Positions 1-9,369 of a stretch of DNA of 64,000 nucleotides are shown here, piece by piece. This DNA comes from Deinococcus taeanensis. GTDB lineage: Bacteria > Deinococcota > Deinococci > Deinococcales > Deinococcaceae. Numbering within the stretch: the first letter of the stretch is position 1; every line of letters starts with the position of its first letter. Below the pieces are notes generated by a model. The model saw only the letters and a list, made by a program, of their open reading frames with translations, did not search any database and was not told the DNA's origin. Where the stretch lies: the NCBI RefSeq assembly GCF_020229735.1, contig NZ_CP083455.1, forward strand, positions 2,658,501-2,722,500. The letters run 5' to 3'. The position numbers and the translations under genes were made by a program.

Positions 1-67
1 CGGCGTCCTCCAGGGTGAGTTTCTCGCTGCGAATCAGGTCCAGGATGCGGCGGATCTTCTCTTTCAT
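1..67 (-). CDS. SHOCT-like domain protein, N-terminal fragment (runs off the window)
   Basis: Only the first 22 codons are present; the rest lies left of the window. The visible N-terminus (MKEKIRRILDLIRSEKLT, then LEDA) is a short amphipathic helix-turn-helix of the SHOCT-like type, resembling the start of the upstream gene's domain (LVAEGKLTPEEAHTLLE). Its ATG overlaps the TGA of the upstream gene by 4 nt (ATGA), so the two are almost certainly translationally coupled in one operon. The rest of the protein is unseen, so function is not assigned. Confidence 0.6.
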   Translation of the reverse strand, partial: MKEKIRRILDLIRSEKLTLEDA

Positions 68-948
68 GCGGTCACGACCTTCAGGCCGCCGGCAGTCACG
101 CGGCAGTGCAGGTGGGCGTCACCGTGGCCGAGCTGCCCGGCGTGACGGGTGGTGATGAAGCCGCCGCTCCTGCGGGTGGGGAAGTCGGCCTTGAAGGACC
201 CCATGGTGAGTTCAGCGTCCACGCGCACGCTGCTGTCCGGGTGCAGGAGCAGCCTGGCGTTCCCGGCATTCACCTCAACGCGGTGGTCGCCGCCGGTCAG
301 CAGACCGGCCCACTTCAGGTTGCCGCCGTTCACGCTGGCGTTCAGGGTGTGCGCGCCGGTCAGGGAGAGGTTCCCGCCGTTCACGGTGACGGTGCTGGGG
401 CCACTCATTTCGGCCGCGGTGAGGTTCCCGCCGTTCACGTCGGCGTGCAGGCTGCTGGCGCGGCCCATGCGGACGTTCCCGCCGTTCACCTGGGTGTGCA
501 GTCCGCCGGCCAGGTCGGGCAGCACGAGGTTGCCGCCGTCCACCTCGGCGCGCACGTGGTTGGGGGCCAGCGGCACGGTCAGGATGGCCTTGAGGGTGTT
601 GCAGCCCGCGCCCGGCTGCTGCGGCAGGAGACTGACGCGCCAGCCCTGTGGGGTGTGCTCCAGGAGAATCCGGCCGTCCTCACTGGCTGCCAGGTGCGGC
701 GCGGGCACGCTGGGGTCGTGCAGCACGGTGAGGCTGTACCCCTTGACCTGCAGAAGCAGGTCGCGCTGCGGGTCGGCGGGGGCGGCTGTGGGGACCAGGG
801 GGGCGGCCGGTTGGGGCTGGGGCGGCGTGGGGAACGGCTCCGACGTGTCTTCCAGCAGGGTGTGGGCTTCCTCGGGGGTGAGTTTGCCTTCGGCCACCAG
901 ACGTTGAACGTGGCTACGAAACTCGCTTTCGGGGTGCTGTTCATTCAT
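64..948 (-). CDS. SHOCT-like / DUF4097-type beta-repeat protein
   Basis: 294 aa, no recognised enzymatic motif. Residues 10-33 form a SHOCT-like helical pair (VAEGKLTPEEAHTLLE). Residues 34-60 are a Pro-rich linker. From about residue 120 there are six copies of V[D/N]GGN or VNAGN every 17-20 residues (about 126, 144, 161, 179, 196, 216), as expected for a right-handed beta-helix of the DUF4097 putative adhesin type. There is no signal peptide or TM segment. I start it at the ATG at 946-948, which has CTCCTT (SD AAGGAG on this strand) just upstream, rather than 16 codons earlier. It is coupled to the next gene by an ATGA overlap. Possibly an envelope-stress or scaffold protein; that role is inference. 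Confidence 0.7.
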   Translation of the reverse strand: MNEQHPESEFRSHVQRLVAEGKLTPEEAHTLLEDTSEPFPTPPQPQPAAPLVPTAAPADPQRDLLLQVKGYSLTVLHDPSVPAPHLAASEDGRILLEHTPQGWRVSLLPQQPGAGCNTLKAILTVPLAPNHVRAEVDGGNLVLPDLAGGLHTQVNGGNVRMGRASSLHADVNGGNLTAAEMSGPSTVTVNGGNLSLTGAHTLNASVNGGNLKWAGLLTGGDHRVEVNAGNARLLLHPDSSVRVDAELTMGSFKADFPTRRSGGFITTRHAGQLGHGDAHLHCRVTAGGLKVVTA

Positions 949-967
949 GCTCGTCTCCTTTGCCACC

Positions 968-996
968 ATAGAAACATCAAACTCGCTGATTGTCAA
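968..996 (-). promoter_or_regulatory. Promoter of the SHOCT/DUF4097 operon
   Basis: On the minus strand TTGACA (991-996) and TTCTAT (968-973) are separated by 17 nt, about 20 nt upstream of the ATG at 948, which has its own Shine-Dalgarno sequence. This is one of the few canonical -35 boxes in the window. The flanking 991-1020 tract is unusually A/T-rich for this genome. Confidence 0.55.
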
Positions 997-1199
997 GTTC
1001 AGTTTTATATATGGTCAAACCAGGGCCACTCCCTGCGGAGTGACGAACGGTGCTGCCTGGGATTCTGCGCAGTAATTCTCTGTCTCAAACGCTTTCATCC
1101 CTCATTCGCTCCCATAGCACACCCCTCAGCCGATTCACCGAACAGAAAGACTGACTTTCCACTCAGATCACCACTCCCCGGCGCCCTATCCTCTGGGAT

Positions 1200-2591
1200 A
1201 TGACCCTGCCCGACCTCACGCCCGCGCAGCGCACCGAACTGGAACTGCTCGCCCGCGGGAAACAGCCCAAAAGCCGCACCATGCGCGACCTGAACCAGCC
1301 CGAAACCCCCGAGGCCGCGCACGCCCTGCTGCTGCGCGCCGGCCTGTGGACCGACGCCCGAACGCCATACGCCGACCGGCTGGGCGCCGCCCTGAACCCC
1401 GTCACGCATGCCGTGCCGCCTTTCCACGACGAACCCCGCCTGGACCTGACCCACCTGCCGGCGTACGCCATTGACGACGAAGGCAACCGCGACCCGGACG
1501 ACGCCGTCGCCATTGAGGTCCTGCCGGGCGGCCTGACGCGCCTGTGGGTGCACGTGGCCGACGTGGCCGCCCTGGTGCCCGAAGGCAGCGACCTGGACCT
1601 GGAAGCCCGCGCGCGCGGCGCGACGCTGTACCTGCCCGACCAGACGATCGGCATGCTGCCCGACGCCCTGATCGAGCAGGCCGGGCTGGGCCTGCACCCC
1701 ACGACCCCCGCCCTGAGTTTCAGCCTGGACCTCGACGAGGAAGGCAACGCCGACGCAGTCGACGTGCAGCTCACCACGGTGCAGGTGCAGCGCCTGACCT
1801 ACACGCAGGCGCAGGCCCACCTGGACGCCGGCAAGGAGCCGTTCGTGACCCTCGCGCGGCTCGCGCGGGCCAGCCGCGCCCTGCGCGAACAGGAGGGTGC
1901 CCTGAGCATCGATCTGCCCGAGGTGCGCGTGAAGGCCGATGAGACCGGCGTGGCAGTCACGGCCCTGCCGCGCCCGGAGATGCGGAGCGTCGTGCAGGAA
2001 TGCATGACGCTGGCCGGGTGGGCCGCGGCCATCTACGCCGACGACCACGCGGTGCCGGTGCCGTTCGCCACGCAGGACCCCCCGCACCGCGAGGTGCACG
2101 GCGACACCCTGCCTGCGCAGTGGGCGCGGCGCAAGACCCTGGCCCGCACCCGCTTCCAGCCGGCGCCCGGCCCGCACGCCGGCATGGGGCTGGACCTGTA
2201 CGCGCAGGCCACCAGCCCCATGCGGCGGTACCTGGACCTCGTGGTGCACCAGCAGCTGCGCGCGCATCTGGCCGGCCGCGAACCCCTGAGCGGCAAGGAG
2301 GTGGCGGCGCGCGTGGCGCAGGCGCAGATGAATGCCGACGCCACCCGGCAGGCCGAGCGTCTGAGCCGCCGTCACCACACGCTGCGCTTCATTGCGGCGG
2401 ACCCGGACCGGGTGTGGCCGGCGGTGGTCGTGGACCGCCGCGGCCCACAGGCGACGCTGCTCATTCCGGAGCTGGCCTTTGATGTGACGCTCAGCACGCC
2501 CGCCGCCCCCGGTACGGCCCTGCACGTGCAGTTCACGGAAGTGAATCTGGCCGCGCTGAGCGTCCGGGCCCGGGTCGTCCAGCCCCGCTGA
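1200..2591 (+). CDS. RNase II/RNB-family exoribonuclease (DrII-like)
   Basis: 463 aa. It hydrolyses RNA 3' to 5' with the RNB domain (about residues 80-385). Residues 91-102 carry the acidic metal-binding motif IDDEGNRDPDDA. Near the end of the RNB domain is a TSPMRRYLDLVVH motif typical of RNase II/R. The N-terminus (1-70) is a small helical HTH-like domain instead of cold-shock domains. The C-terminal 60-70 residues fit a single S1-like fold. This short layout matches the Deinococcus enzyme described as DrII (DR_0020, from memory). The start fits a leaderless mRNA: TATCCT at 1187-1192 is 7 nt before the ATG and there is no SD. Confidence 0.88.
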   Translation: MTLPDLTPAQRTELELLARGKQPKSRTMRDLNQPETPEAAHALLLRAGLWTDARTPYADRLGAALNPVTHAVPPFHDEPRLDLTHLPAYAIDDEGNRDPDDAVAIEVLPGGLTRLWVHVADVAALVPEGSDLDLEARARGATLYLPDQTIGMLPDALIEQAGLGLHPTTPALSFSLDLDEEGNADAVDVQLTTVQVQRLTYTQAQAHLDAGKEPFVTLARLARASRALREQEGALSIDLPEVRVKADETGVAVTALPRPEMRSVVQECMTLAGWAAAIYADDHAVPVPFATQDPPHREVHGDTLPAQWARRKTLARTRFQPAPGPHAGMGLDLYAQATSPMRRYLDLVVHQQLRAHLAGREPLSGKEVAARVAQAQMNADATRQAERLSRRHHTLRFIAADPDRVWPAVVVDRRGPQATLLIPELAFDVTLSTPAAPGTALHVQFTEVNLAALSVRARVVQPR

Positions 2592-2648
2592 GGCCCCGTG
2601 AGCCGCGCCGCGGCGAACCCAGGCAGGCCCTCAAATGACCGCCCCTTA

Positions 2649-2665
2649 TTTCGCTCGCAGCGAAA
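2649..2665. other. Short hairpin in the intergenic region
   Basis: TTTCGCT, a 3-nt loop (CGC), AGCGAAA. A seven-base-pair stem followed by AA on the plus strand and preceded by A/T-rich sequence. It could act as a weak terminator after the RNase gene (58 nt downstream). There is no U tract on the plus strand, so this is tentative. Confidence 0.3.
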
Positions 2666-2751
2666 AACAGCGTGATAGACGCACAATTCTGCGCGTCAAA
2701 TCTGATTCATCTTGCATTCATGCGCGGGCCGGTGTGGCTACACTGCCAGGT

Positions 2752-3021
2752 ATGTCCGCAGCGAGTGCCACCCCGAGCGACATTGTGTCCCTCCGCATGA
2801 GTCATTGCCGAGCTGAACACGCCGCCCGCAGCGCGCAGTACCACCTCGCTGTCCTGCACTACCGCACCTGCCTGGAAGCGGCCGAACGCCGGGAGGACTG
2901 CCGCGCCGTGGAGTTCTTCGCGCTGAAACTCGCCCACTGCTACGAGCACATGGGCCTGCCCGACAAGGCTGCCAGTTTCCGCGCCCTGGCCGGCAGCGGC
3001 CCCTCCCCGCTGCTGGGCTGA
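2752..3021 (+). CDS. Small TPR-like hypothetical protein
   Basis: 89 aa, all helical in appearance, with residues around 18-75 forming two antiparallel helices resembling one tetratricopeptide pair (SAQYHLAVLHYRTCLEAAE, then FFALKLAHCYEHMGLPDKA). No catalytic motif. The in-frame upstream codons to 2635 are rejected because TACACT (2739-2744) lies 7 nt before this ATG, the leaderless arrangement used by its neighbours. Likely a small protein-interaction module; function unknown. Confidence 0.65.
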   Translation: MSAASATPSDIVSLRMSHCRAEHAARSAQYHLAVLHYRTCLEAAERREDCRAVEFFALKLAHCYEHMGLPDKAASFRALAGSGPSPLLG

Positions 3022-3085
3022 CCCTGCGCGGCGGCACCGGCAGCCCGGTCAGGCAGCCCTCAGCGGCGTGCGGCACACTCGGCGC

Positions 3086-3430
3086 ATGACCCGCTTCCCT
3101 TCCCGCCTGCTGCTTCCCCTGGCGCTGCTGACCGGCGGCGCGCACGCCGCCACCCTCGCCCTGACCGTCGGCCAGACCGGGCAGCTGGGCCGCGCCGCCG
3201 TGACCCTGCTGCGCGCCCAGGACAGCCGCTGCCCCCTGAACGCCCGCTGCATCCAGGCGGGCGAGCTGCGTGCCACCGCGCTGGTCGTGCAGGGCAGCCG
3301 CGCCCGCCTCGTGCATCTCACGCTGCCGGGCACCGCCGCCGGGCAGGGCCTGCACATCAGCGGCGCGAACCGCCGCGTGGCCGGGCCGCGACCGGAGCCG
3401 CTGCAGGTGACCTTCAGCGACGGGCAGTAA
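3086..3430 (+). CDS. Secreted hypothetical protein
   Basis: 114 aa with a clear signal peptide: MTRFPSRLLLPLALLTGG, then AHA|A, cleavage near residue 21. The mature part is beta-rich with two cysteines (CPLNARC, residues about 49-55) that could form a disulfide. No known family recognised. CACACT (3074-3079) lies 6 nt before the ATG, fitting a leaderless start. Alone between two unrelated genes; it does not appear to be in an operon. Confidence 0.65.
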   Translation: MTRFPSRLLLPLALLTGGAHAATLALTVGQTGQLGRAAVTLLRAQDSRCPLNARCIQAGELRATALVVQGSRARLVHLTLPGTAAGQGLHISGANRRVAGPRPEPLQVTFSDGQ

Positions 3431-3489
3431 GCGCCCATCCGGTGCCCCGCGCCCTTTCCCTGGGAGGCGGGTCTGTTTTAATGGCGGGC

Positions 3490-4545
3490 ATGCCTGACTC
3501 CTCCCCCGCCGACGCCACGCCCTGCGACCTTGGATTCGTCATGCCGCCCGAATGGGCTGAACACGCCGCCACATGGATGAGCTGGCCGGCCGACGATGAC
3601 CTGTGGTTCGGTCACCTGGACGCCGTGCGGGCCGAATTCGCCGGGCTGGTCCGCACCATTGCCCGGTTCGAGCCGGTGCAGCTGCTGGTACGCGATGAGG
3701 AAAGCGACACGGACGCCCGCGCCCGCCTGGGCGGCGCGGACGTCACGTTCCACCGCGTGCCGCTGGACGACGTGTGGATGCGTGACAACGGCCCGATCTT
3801 CGTGCGCCGCGGGCACGACCTGGCCCTCGTGGACTGGCAGTTCAACTCGTGGGGTGGAAAATTCAACTGGCAGCACGACGACCGCGTGCCCGAGTACGTC
3901 GCCGGGCACCTGGGCACGCACCGCTGGGCGCAGCCGTTCGTGCTTGAGGGCGGCGGCCTGGAAGTCAACGGGCAGGGCGTGGGCCTCACCACCCGCTCGT
4001 GCTTCCTGACCCCCACCCGCAACCCCGGCCTGACCGAGGAAGGCTACGCGGCGCTGCTGGCCGACACGCTGGGCGTGCAGAAACTCCTGTGGCTCGACGG
4101 CGGCCTGGAAAACGACCACACGGACGGCCACATCGACACCATCACGCGCTTCACGGACGAACGCACCCTTGTGACCAGCGTGGAAAGCAACCCGGCGGAC
4201 CCCAACCACGCCGTGATGGCGAGGAACCTGGCCGAGCTGCGCGCCATGACTGACCAGAACGGCGAGCCGTTCCGGGTCGTGGAACTGCCTCTCCCCGCCG
4301 AGCGGCTCGAAGGCGCCGAAGGCCGCCTGCCGCCCACGTACGCGAACTTCTACATCGGCAACGGGTTCGTGGTCGTGCCGCTGTACGGTGATCCGAACGA
4401 CGCCCGCGCCCTGGAGATCCTGCGGCCCCTCTTCCCCGGGCGTGAGGTGATCGGCCTGAGCAGCCGCGCCCTCATCGAGGGGGGTGGGAGCTTCCACTGC
4501 GTGACGCAGCAGCAGCCCACAGGCACCCCCTGGACCGGCCAGTAA
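3490..4545 (+). CDS. aguA: Agmatine deiminase
   Basis: 351 aa, the normal length for the family. It converts agmatine to N-carbamoylputrescine and ammonia in putrescine synthesis. Family signatures seen are DDVWMRDNGPIFV, the FVLEGGGLEVNGQG loop, WLDGGLENDHTDGHIDT (acidic and His residues of the active site) and the C-terminal GGGSFHCVTQQQP with the nucleophilic Cys337. The partner enzyme N-carbamoylputrescine amidase is encoded at 12376-13263, about 8 kb away, so the pathway is present but not in one operon. Start chosen at 3490, not at upstream in-frame starts, because TTTAAT (3477-3482) is 7 nt upstream (leaderless). Confidence 0.9.
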   Translation: MPDSSPADATPCDLGFVMPPEWAEHAATWMSWPADDDLWFGHLDAVRAEFAGLVRTIARFEPVQLLVRDEESDTDARARLGGADVTFHRVPLDDVWMRDNGPIFVRRGHDLALVDWQFNSWGGKFNWQHDDRVPEYVAGHLGTHRWAQPFVLEGGGLEVNGQGVGLTTRSCFLTPTRNPGLTEEGYAALLADTLGVQKLLWLDGGLENDHTDGHIDTITRFTDERTLVTSVESNPADPNHAVMARNLAELRAMTDQNGEPFRVVELPLPAERLEGAEGRLPPTYANFYIGNGFVVVPLYGDPNDARALEILRPLFPGREVIGLSSRALIEGGGSFHCVTQQQPTGTPWTGQ

Positions 4546-4641
4546 CCCCCGCCTGCCCGGCGGCCTGGCAGCCCCACCCAGGGGAGTTCCGTCTGGTCAG
4601 GTCTGCCGCACGGCCGCCGCGCCGCGTCCCACAGTGAGCGG

Positions 4642-5754
4642 GTGACGGAACTGGACCTGGGCAACGGGTACTCGGCGCGGCCAATCTCACTGGACACCTA
4701 CCGGGACGCCTGCACGCGACTGGAAGACCGGATATTCGGCGGAAACTCGCTGTACGCCTTTGACCCGCCGCAGCGAACGGCGCCGCCGCTGGGAGAGGCC
4801 TGGAACTGGGGGGTGTACCACGCCGGCGAACTGATCGGCTGGCATCACGCGCACACCCAGGACGAACGCACGGTCTACATGGCCGACACCGGCCTGCTCC
4901 CGGAACATCATGGGCGCGGCGTGTACACGCGCCTGCTCCCCCACCTCCTGGAGACCTTCCGCGCGACAGGATTCACGCTGGTGAAAAGCCATCACCGCGC
5001 CACGAACAACGCCGTGCTTATTCCCAAACTGCGCGCCGGGTTTCACGTGCAGGGCCTGACCGCCTACGAGGGCGGCCTGAATGTCGCCCTGACCCTCAGC
5101 CTGGACCGCACGTACGCGCAGGCCATGCACGTCCGCAGCGGGTACCGCGCGCCGCACGGCGAGGTGGCGCGCCGCCTGGGCCTCCCGGCCGCCGCTGACC
5201 CGGCCGGGCCCGACGCCCCCCACCTGCCCCTTCCCGGTGACGCGGGACCCGGCACAAGCCTGGGCGGCGGCTACACCCTGCATTCCGTCACGCCTGAGAC
5301 CTTCCACGCGGTGTACACGACGCTGGAACCGCAGGCGTACCAGACGGACTCCTGGGCGTGGCCCCACCCGGCGGCGCGCGCCCGGCCGGACACCCCAAGC
5401 TGGGCCTGGCTGATCGCGCACGGGGGCCAGGTGGCCGGCTGGCAGCTGTCCCGCGCGTGGGATGACCGCACGGCGTACATGGTGAACACCACGCTGCTCC
5501 CGGACCACCGGGGGCGGGGTGTGTACACGCGGCTCCTGCCCACCGTCCTGGACGCCCTGCGCGCCGAGGGCTTCGATCTGGTGCGCAGCCACCACCACCT
5601 GACCAACAACGCCGTGATCCTCCCGAAACTCCGGGCCGGTTTTCACGTGCAGGGCGTGCAGGTGGATGAGCACGGCGTCATGGCCGTCCTGATGCGCAGC
5701 TTTGACGCGGCGTACGAAGCTTACATGCACCGCCGCAGCGGGCTGACGCGCTAG
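4642..5754 (+). CDS. Tandem GNAT-domain N-acetyltransferase
   Basis: 370 aa made of two homologous GNAT halves, about 1-170 and 205-370. Each carries an acetyl-CoA loop (HHGRGVYTRLLP; HRGRGVYTRLLP) followed by K/RSHHxxTNNAV and PKLRAGFHVQG, so the gene arose by internal duplication. The linker (about 170-205) is Pro/Gly/Ala rich. Substrate unknown. Start is GTG; CACAGT lies 6 nt upstream, a weak leaderless-type box. The TAG stop (5752-5754) is part of the CTAG duplicated by insertion of the adjacent IS; before the insertion it overlapped the stop codon of the convergent VOC gene. Confidence 0.8.
   Translation: MTELDLGNGYSARPISLDTYRDACTRLEDRIFGGNSLYAFDPPQRTAPPLGEAWNWGVYHAGELIGWHHAHTQDERTVYMADTGLLPEHHGRGVYTRLLPHLLETFRATGFTLVKSHHRATNNAVLIPKLRAGFHVQGLTAYEGGLNVALTLSLDRTYAQAMHVRSGYRAPHGEVARRLGLPAAADPAGPDAPHLPLPGDAGPGTSLGGGYTLHSVTPETFHAVYTTLEPQAYQTDSWAWPHPAARARPDTPSWAWLIAHGGQVAGWQLSRAWDDRTAYMVNTTLLPDHRGRGVYTRLLPTVLDALRAEGFDLVRSHHHLTNNAVILPKLRAGFHVQGVQVDEHGVMAVLMRSFDAAYEAYMHRRSGLTR
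5751..5754. repeat. Target-site duplication, left copy (CTAG)
   Basis: CTAG flanks the IS on the left and is repeated at 6667-6670 on the right. Four-base YTAR duplications are usual for IS5-type elements. It contains the GNAT gene's TAG stop. Confidence 0.75.
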
Positions 5755-6666
<912 letters not shown>

Positions 6667-6670
6667 CTAG
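6667..6670. repeat. Target-site duplication, right copy (CTAG)
   Basis: Right-hand copy of the CTAG duplication made by the IS. On the minus strand it supplies the TAG stop codon of the VOC gene (6667-6669). Confidence 0.75.
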
Positions 6671-7557
6671 CTGCCTCCTGGCCCCGCGGCTGGACGGAAC
6701 ACGAACACGTGACCGTCCGGGTCGCGCGCCGCCAGCCGCCCGGCCTCCGCCACGCACGGCAGCCCCTCGGCCTCCACGCGCGCCGTGACGGCCGGCACGT
6801 CCGCGTAGAACTCCACGAGCGCATGGTCTCCACCCAGCATGTCCGCCAGGCCCACCTGCGGGTCCCAGGCGTACAGCCAGCGGCGCGGCGTGCCGTTCCC
6901 GTCGGGTTCCGGCCAGGGTCCCAGCGTGAACTGCGCGAAATCCCGGTCCTCCTGCTCCTTGGCGAACGCGAACCCGTAGGCCCGCGGCAGCCGGAGCTTC
7001 ATGGCGGCGTAGTCACTGAACGCCAGCGCCACCTCGCGCAGCGCCAGCACCGGCAGCGTGTACGCCCCCGGCATCAACGGGTGGTCCGGCACCCGCACCG
7101 GCGGCTGGCGCGGGTCCAGGCGGTTCACGCTGCGCAGCTCCAGGCCATGCCCGAACGGATCAAAAAAGTACAGCGTCGGGTCAGGCTGCTCCGCGGTGCC
7201 CAGGTTAATCTCCTGCCAGGGCAGCGCGTGCGCGTCCAGCAGCGCCCGGCAGCGGGGCAGATCCTCCGGACGCACCTGAAACGCCAGGTGCAGGTGACCC
7301 GCACCGCGCGCCCGCAGCGGCGCCAGCCACGGATCGTTCGCCTGCCGCGTTATGGGCCGCCACAGCGTGAGGCTCTGCGCGGCATTCACACCCAGCCGCG
7401 CCACGCCGCGCTGCTCATCCAGGTGCTGCAGCGGCAGGCCCAGCACCTGTCCGTAGAACCGCACGGCGCGTTCCAGGTGGTTCACTTCCAGCGTCACGCC
7501 CGCCAGGTCCAGGATGGGAGAAGGGCCACTCGGCCCGGTCGGTACGGCCAGGGTCAT
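6667..7557 (-). CDS. VOC-superfamily protein (glyoxalase/extradiol dioxygenase-like)
   Basis: 296 aa with two vicinal-oxygen-chelate modules. The first (about 15-140) has LAGVTLEVNHLERAVRFY, GHLHLAFQV and TLYFFDPFGHGLELR, with metal-ligand-type His and Glu positions; the second (about 160-290) ends with LVEFYADVP and DPDGHVFVFRP. This layout matches CatE/YfiE-like ring-cleaving dioxygenases, but the substrate cannot be told. Start at 7557 because TACGCT (7564-7569 complement) lies 6 nt upstream. The stop is inside the right CTAG of the neighbouring IS, which left the protein intact. Confidence 0.75.
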   Translation of the reverse strand: MTLAVPTGPSGPSPILDLAGVTLEVNHLERAVRFYGQVLGLPLQHLDEQRGVARLGVNAAQSLTLWRPITRQANDPWLAPLRARGAGHLHLAFQVRPEDLPRCRALLDAHALPWQEINLGTAEQPDPTLYFFDPFGHGLELRSVNRLDPRQPPVRVPDHPLMPGAYTLPVLALREVALAFSDYAAMKLRLPRAYGFAFAKEQEDRDFAQFTLGPWPEPDGNGTPRRWLYAWDPQVGLADMLGGDHALVEFYADVPAVTARVEAEGLPCVAEAGRLAARDPDGHVFVFRPAAGPGGS

Positions 7558-7677
7558 GCCCCGAGCGTAGAGGCCACCCACCTGCGGTGGATGGGAATCC
7601 CCTTCAGGCCGTCACCGGGGAACCGCACAGGCAGACGACCCTCCGCGCCGCGCGGCGCACAGTGGTGTACTGCCTCC

Positions 7678-8673
7678 ATGACCTTCCCTGATCCTGACCG
7701 GTACACCCGCGTTCCGTACCGCCGCGCGGGCCGCAGCGGCCTGAAACTCCCCGCGATCTCGCTGGGCCTGTGGCACAACTTCGGCGGCGTGGACCGCCTG
7801 GAAACCATGCGTGCCATGGTCCGGACTGCCTTCGACGGCGGCGTGACCCACTTCGACCTGGCCAACAATTACGGACCGCCCCCCGGCAGCGCCGAAACGA
7901 ACTTCGGGCAGCTGCTGCGTGAGGACCTGGGGCCGTACCGCGACGAGCTGATCATCTCCACGAAAGCCGGGTACACCATGTGGCCCGGCCCGTACGGCGA
8001 CTGGGGCAGCCGCAAATACCTGCTGAGCAGCCTGGACGCCAGCCTGCGGCGCCTGGGCCTGCCGTACGTGGACATCTTCTACCACCACCGGCCCGACCCG
8101 GAAACGCCGCTGGAAGAAACCATGAGCGCGCTCGACCACGCGGTCCGCAGCGGCCGGGCGCTGTACGTGGGCCTCAGCAACTACCCCGCAGACCAGACGC
8201 ATCAGGCCGCGCAGATCCTGCGGGACCTGGGCACCCCCTGCGTGATTCACCAGCCGAAGTACAGCATGTTCGAACGCTGGGTCGAAGGGGGGCTGCTTGG
8301 TGCCCTGCGCGACGAGGGGATCGGCGGCATTGCGTTCAGCCCGCTGGCCCAGGGCCTGCTGACGAACAAGTACCTGCGCGGCATCCCGGGAGACTCCCGC
8401 GCGGCCAGCGGCGGCTTCCTGAAACCGGAGAACGTCACCGAGGACCGCATGGTCCGCGTGCGCGCCCTGAACGACCTTGCAGCCGGGCGCGGGCAGACCC
8501 TGGCGCAGCTGGCCCTCGCGTGGGTGCTGCGCCACCCGGAGATGACCAGCGCCCTGATCGGCGCCAGCCGCCCCGAGCAGATCACAGACGCGCTCGGCGC
8601 CCTGAACGCCGGACCGCTTCAGACTGATGAACTGAACCAGATCGAGGCAATTCTCGCCGGCGAACAGGGCTGA
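7678..8673 (+). CDS. Aldo/keto reductase, YghZ/L-glyceraldehyde 3-phosphate reductase type
   Basis: 331 aa, a single (beta/alpha)8 NADPH-dependent reductase. Seen are the N-terminal RRAGRSGLKLPAISLGLWHN, the FDLANNYGPPPGSAE region with catalytic Asp and Tyr, the STKAGY Lys, the YHHRPDPETPLEETM His and the C-terminal cofactor loop ALIGASRPEQI. This set is typical of the YghZ/AKR14 group, which reduces L-glyceraldehyde 3-phosphate and methylglyoxal; the substrate here is inferred. TGTACT lies 6 nt before the ATG (leaderless). It diverges from the VOC gene. Confidence 0.85.
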   Translation: MTFPDPDRYTRVPYRRAGRSGLKLPAISLGLWHNFGGVDRLETMRAMVRTAFDGGVTHFDLANNYGPPPGSAETNFGQLLREDLGPYRDELIISTKAGYTMWPGPYGDWGSRKYLLSSLDASLRRLGLPYVDIFYHHRPDPETPLEETMSALDHAVRSGRALYVGLSNYPADQTHQAAQILRDLGTPCVIHQPKYSMFERWVEGGLLGALRDEGIGGIAFSPLAQGLLTNKYLRGIPGDSRAASGGFLKPENVTEDRMVRVRALNDLAAGRGQTLAQLALAWVLRHPEMTSALIGASRPEQITDALGALNAGPLQTDELNQIEAILAGEQG

Positions 8674-8681
8674 GCCAACAG

Positions 8682-8713
8682 GCAGGGGGCCGCCTGACCT
8701 GGCGGCCCTCCTG
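8682..8713. terminator. Bidirectional hairpin between convergent genes
   Basis: The core stem GGGCCGCC (8687-8694) pairs with GGCGGCCC (8701-8708) across TGACCT. Flanking GCAGG/CTCCTGC extends the stem imperfectly. It lies 10-15 nt from the stop codons of both the reductase and the DsbA-like gene. No U run on either strand. Confidence 0.5.
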
Positions 8714-8727
8714 CACAGCGCCGCAAC

Positions 8728-9369
8728 TCAGGCGCGGCGGGGCGGACGGTTCCTGGCGCGTTTGATCGTGCCGATCTCCGCCTCACTCGTCAGCACCGTG
8801 CGGTACAGCTCCCACCACGCCCGGGCCGTCCCCGGATCACGCGTCAGCGTTTCAAACCGGTAGTACGCGGCCTCCCCGGTGGGCAGCACGAAGGTGGGCG
8901 TCCCGAACACCCCGACCTCCCGCGCGGCGTCCAGGTCCGCCCGCAGTTCCGCGCGCAGGGCCGCCTCATCTGCCAGATCTGCGTCCAGCCGCGCCACGTC
9001 CAGCCCGGCCTCACTGGCGGCTGCGCGGATGGTTTCTGCCGCCAGGGGCCGTTTTGCCTCGTGCACCGCGCGGTACAGGGCCAGGGTGAATGCCCACAGG
9101 GCCTCCTCCCCCTGACGTGCCGCTGCGTGCGCCGCCAGGAACGCCTGCAGGCTCCCCTGCTGGTTCGCACTGCCCTCCCCAAGCTGCTGCCCGGTTAACC
9201 GCCATGACAGTTCCCTGGCATTCTCCGCGTGGTTGCCTTCCACGAGCGAGTAGTGCCGCAGCCGGAACGACTCCCCCTGTGCGCGGAGCGTCGCGGCCAG
9301 TTCCAGACCACGCCAGGCGTATGGGCAGAGGAAGTCGAAGTACACGTCGGTGACGTTCTCATGGCTCAT
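8728..9369 (-). CDS. DsbA-family thioredoxin-fold protein
   Basis: 213 aa, a thioredoxin fold with a helical insertion, as in the DsbA/FrnE/HCCA-isomerase group. The active-site segment is VYFDFLCPYAWRG: the motif is CPYA, so the second Cys of a CxxC is replaced by Ala and a classical disulfide exchange is unlikely. The cis-Pro region is VFGTPTFVLP. No signal peptide, so cytoplasmic. It may be a glutathione/low-thiol-dependent isomerase or transferase relative; not determined. Start at 9369 because TACGGT lies 7 nt upstream (leaderless). Confidence 0.75.
   Translation of the reverse strand: MSHENVTDVYFDFLCPYAWRGLELAATLRAQGESFRLRHYSLVEGNHAENARELSWRLTGQQLGEGSANQQGSLQAFLAAHAAARQGEEALWAFTLALYRAVHEAKRPLAAETIRAAASEAGLDVARLDADLADEAALRAELRADLDAAREVGVFGTPTFVLPTGEAAYYRFETLTRDPGTARAWWELYRTVLTSEAEIGTIKRARNRPPRRA

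Noticed and set aside
106..1203. Long plus-strand frame opposite the SHOCT/DUF4097 gene
   Set aside because: Shadow of the minus-strand gene, whose VNGGN repeats and SD mark the true strand.
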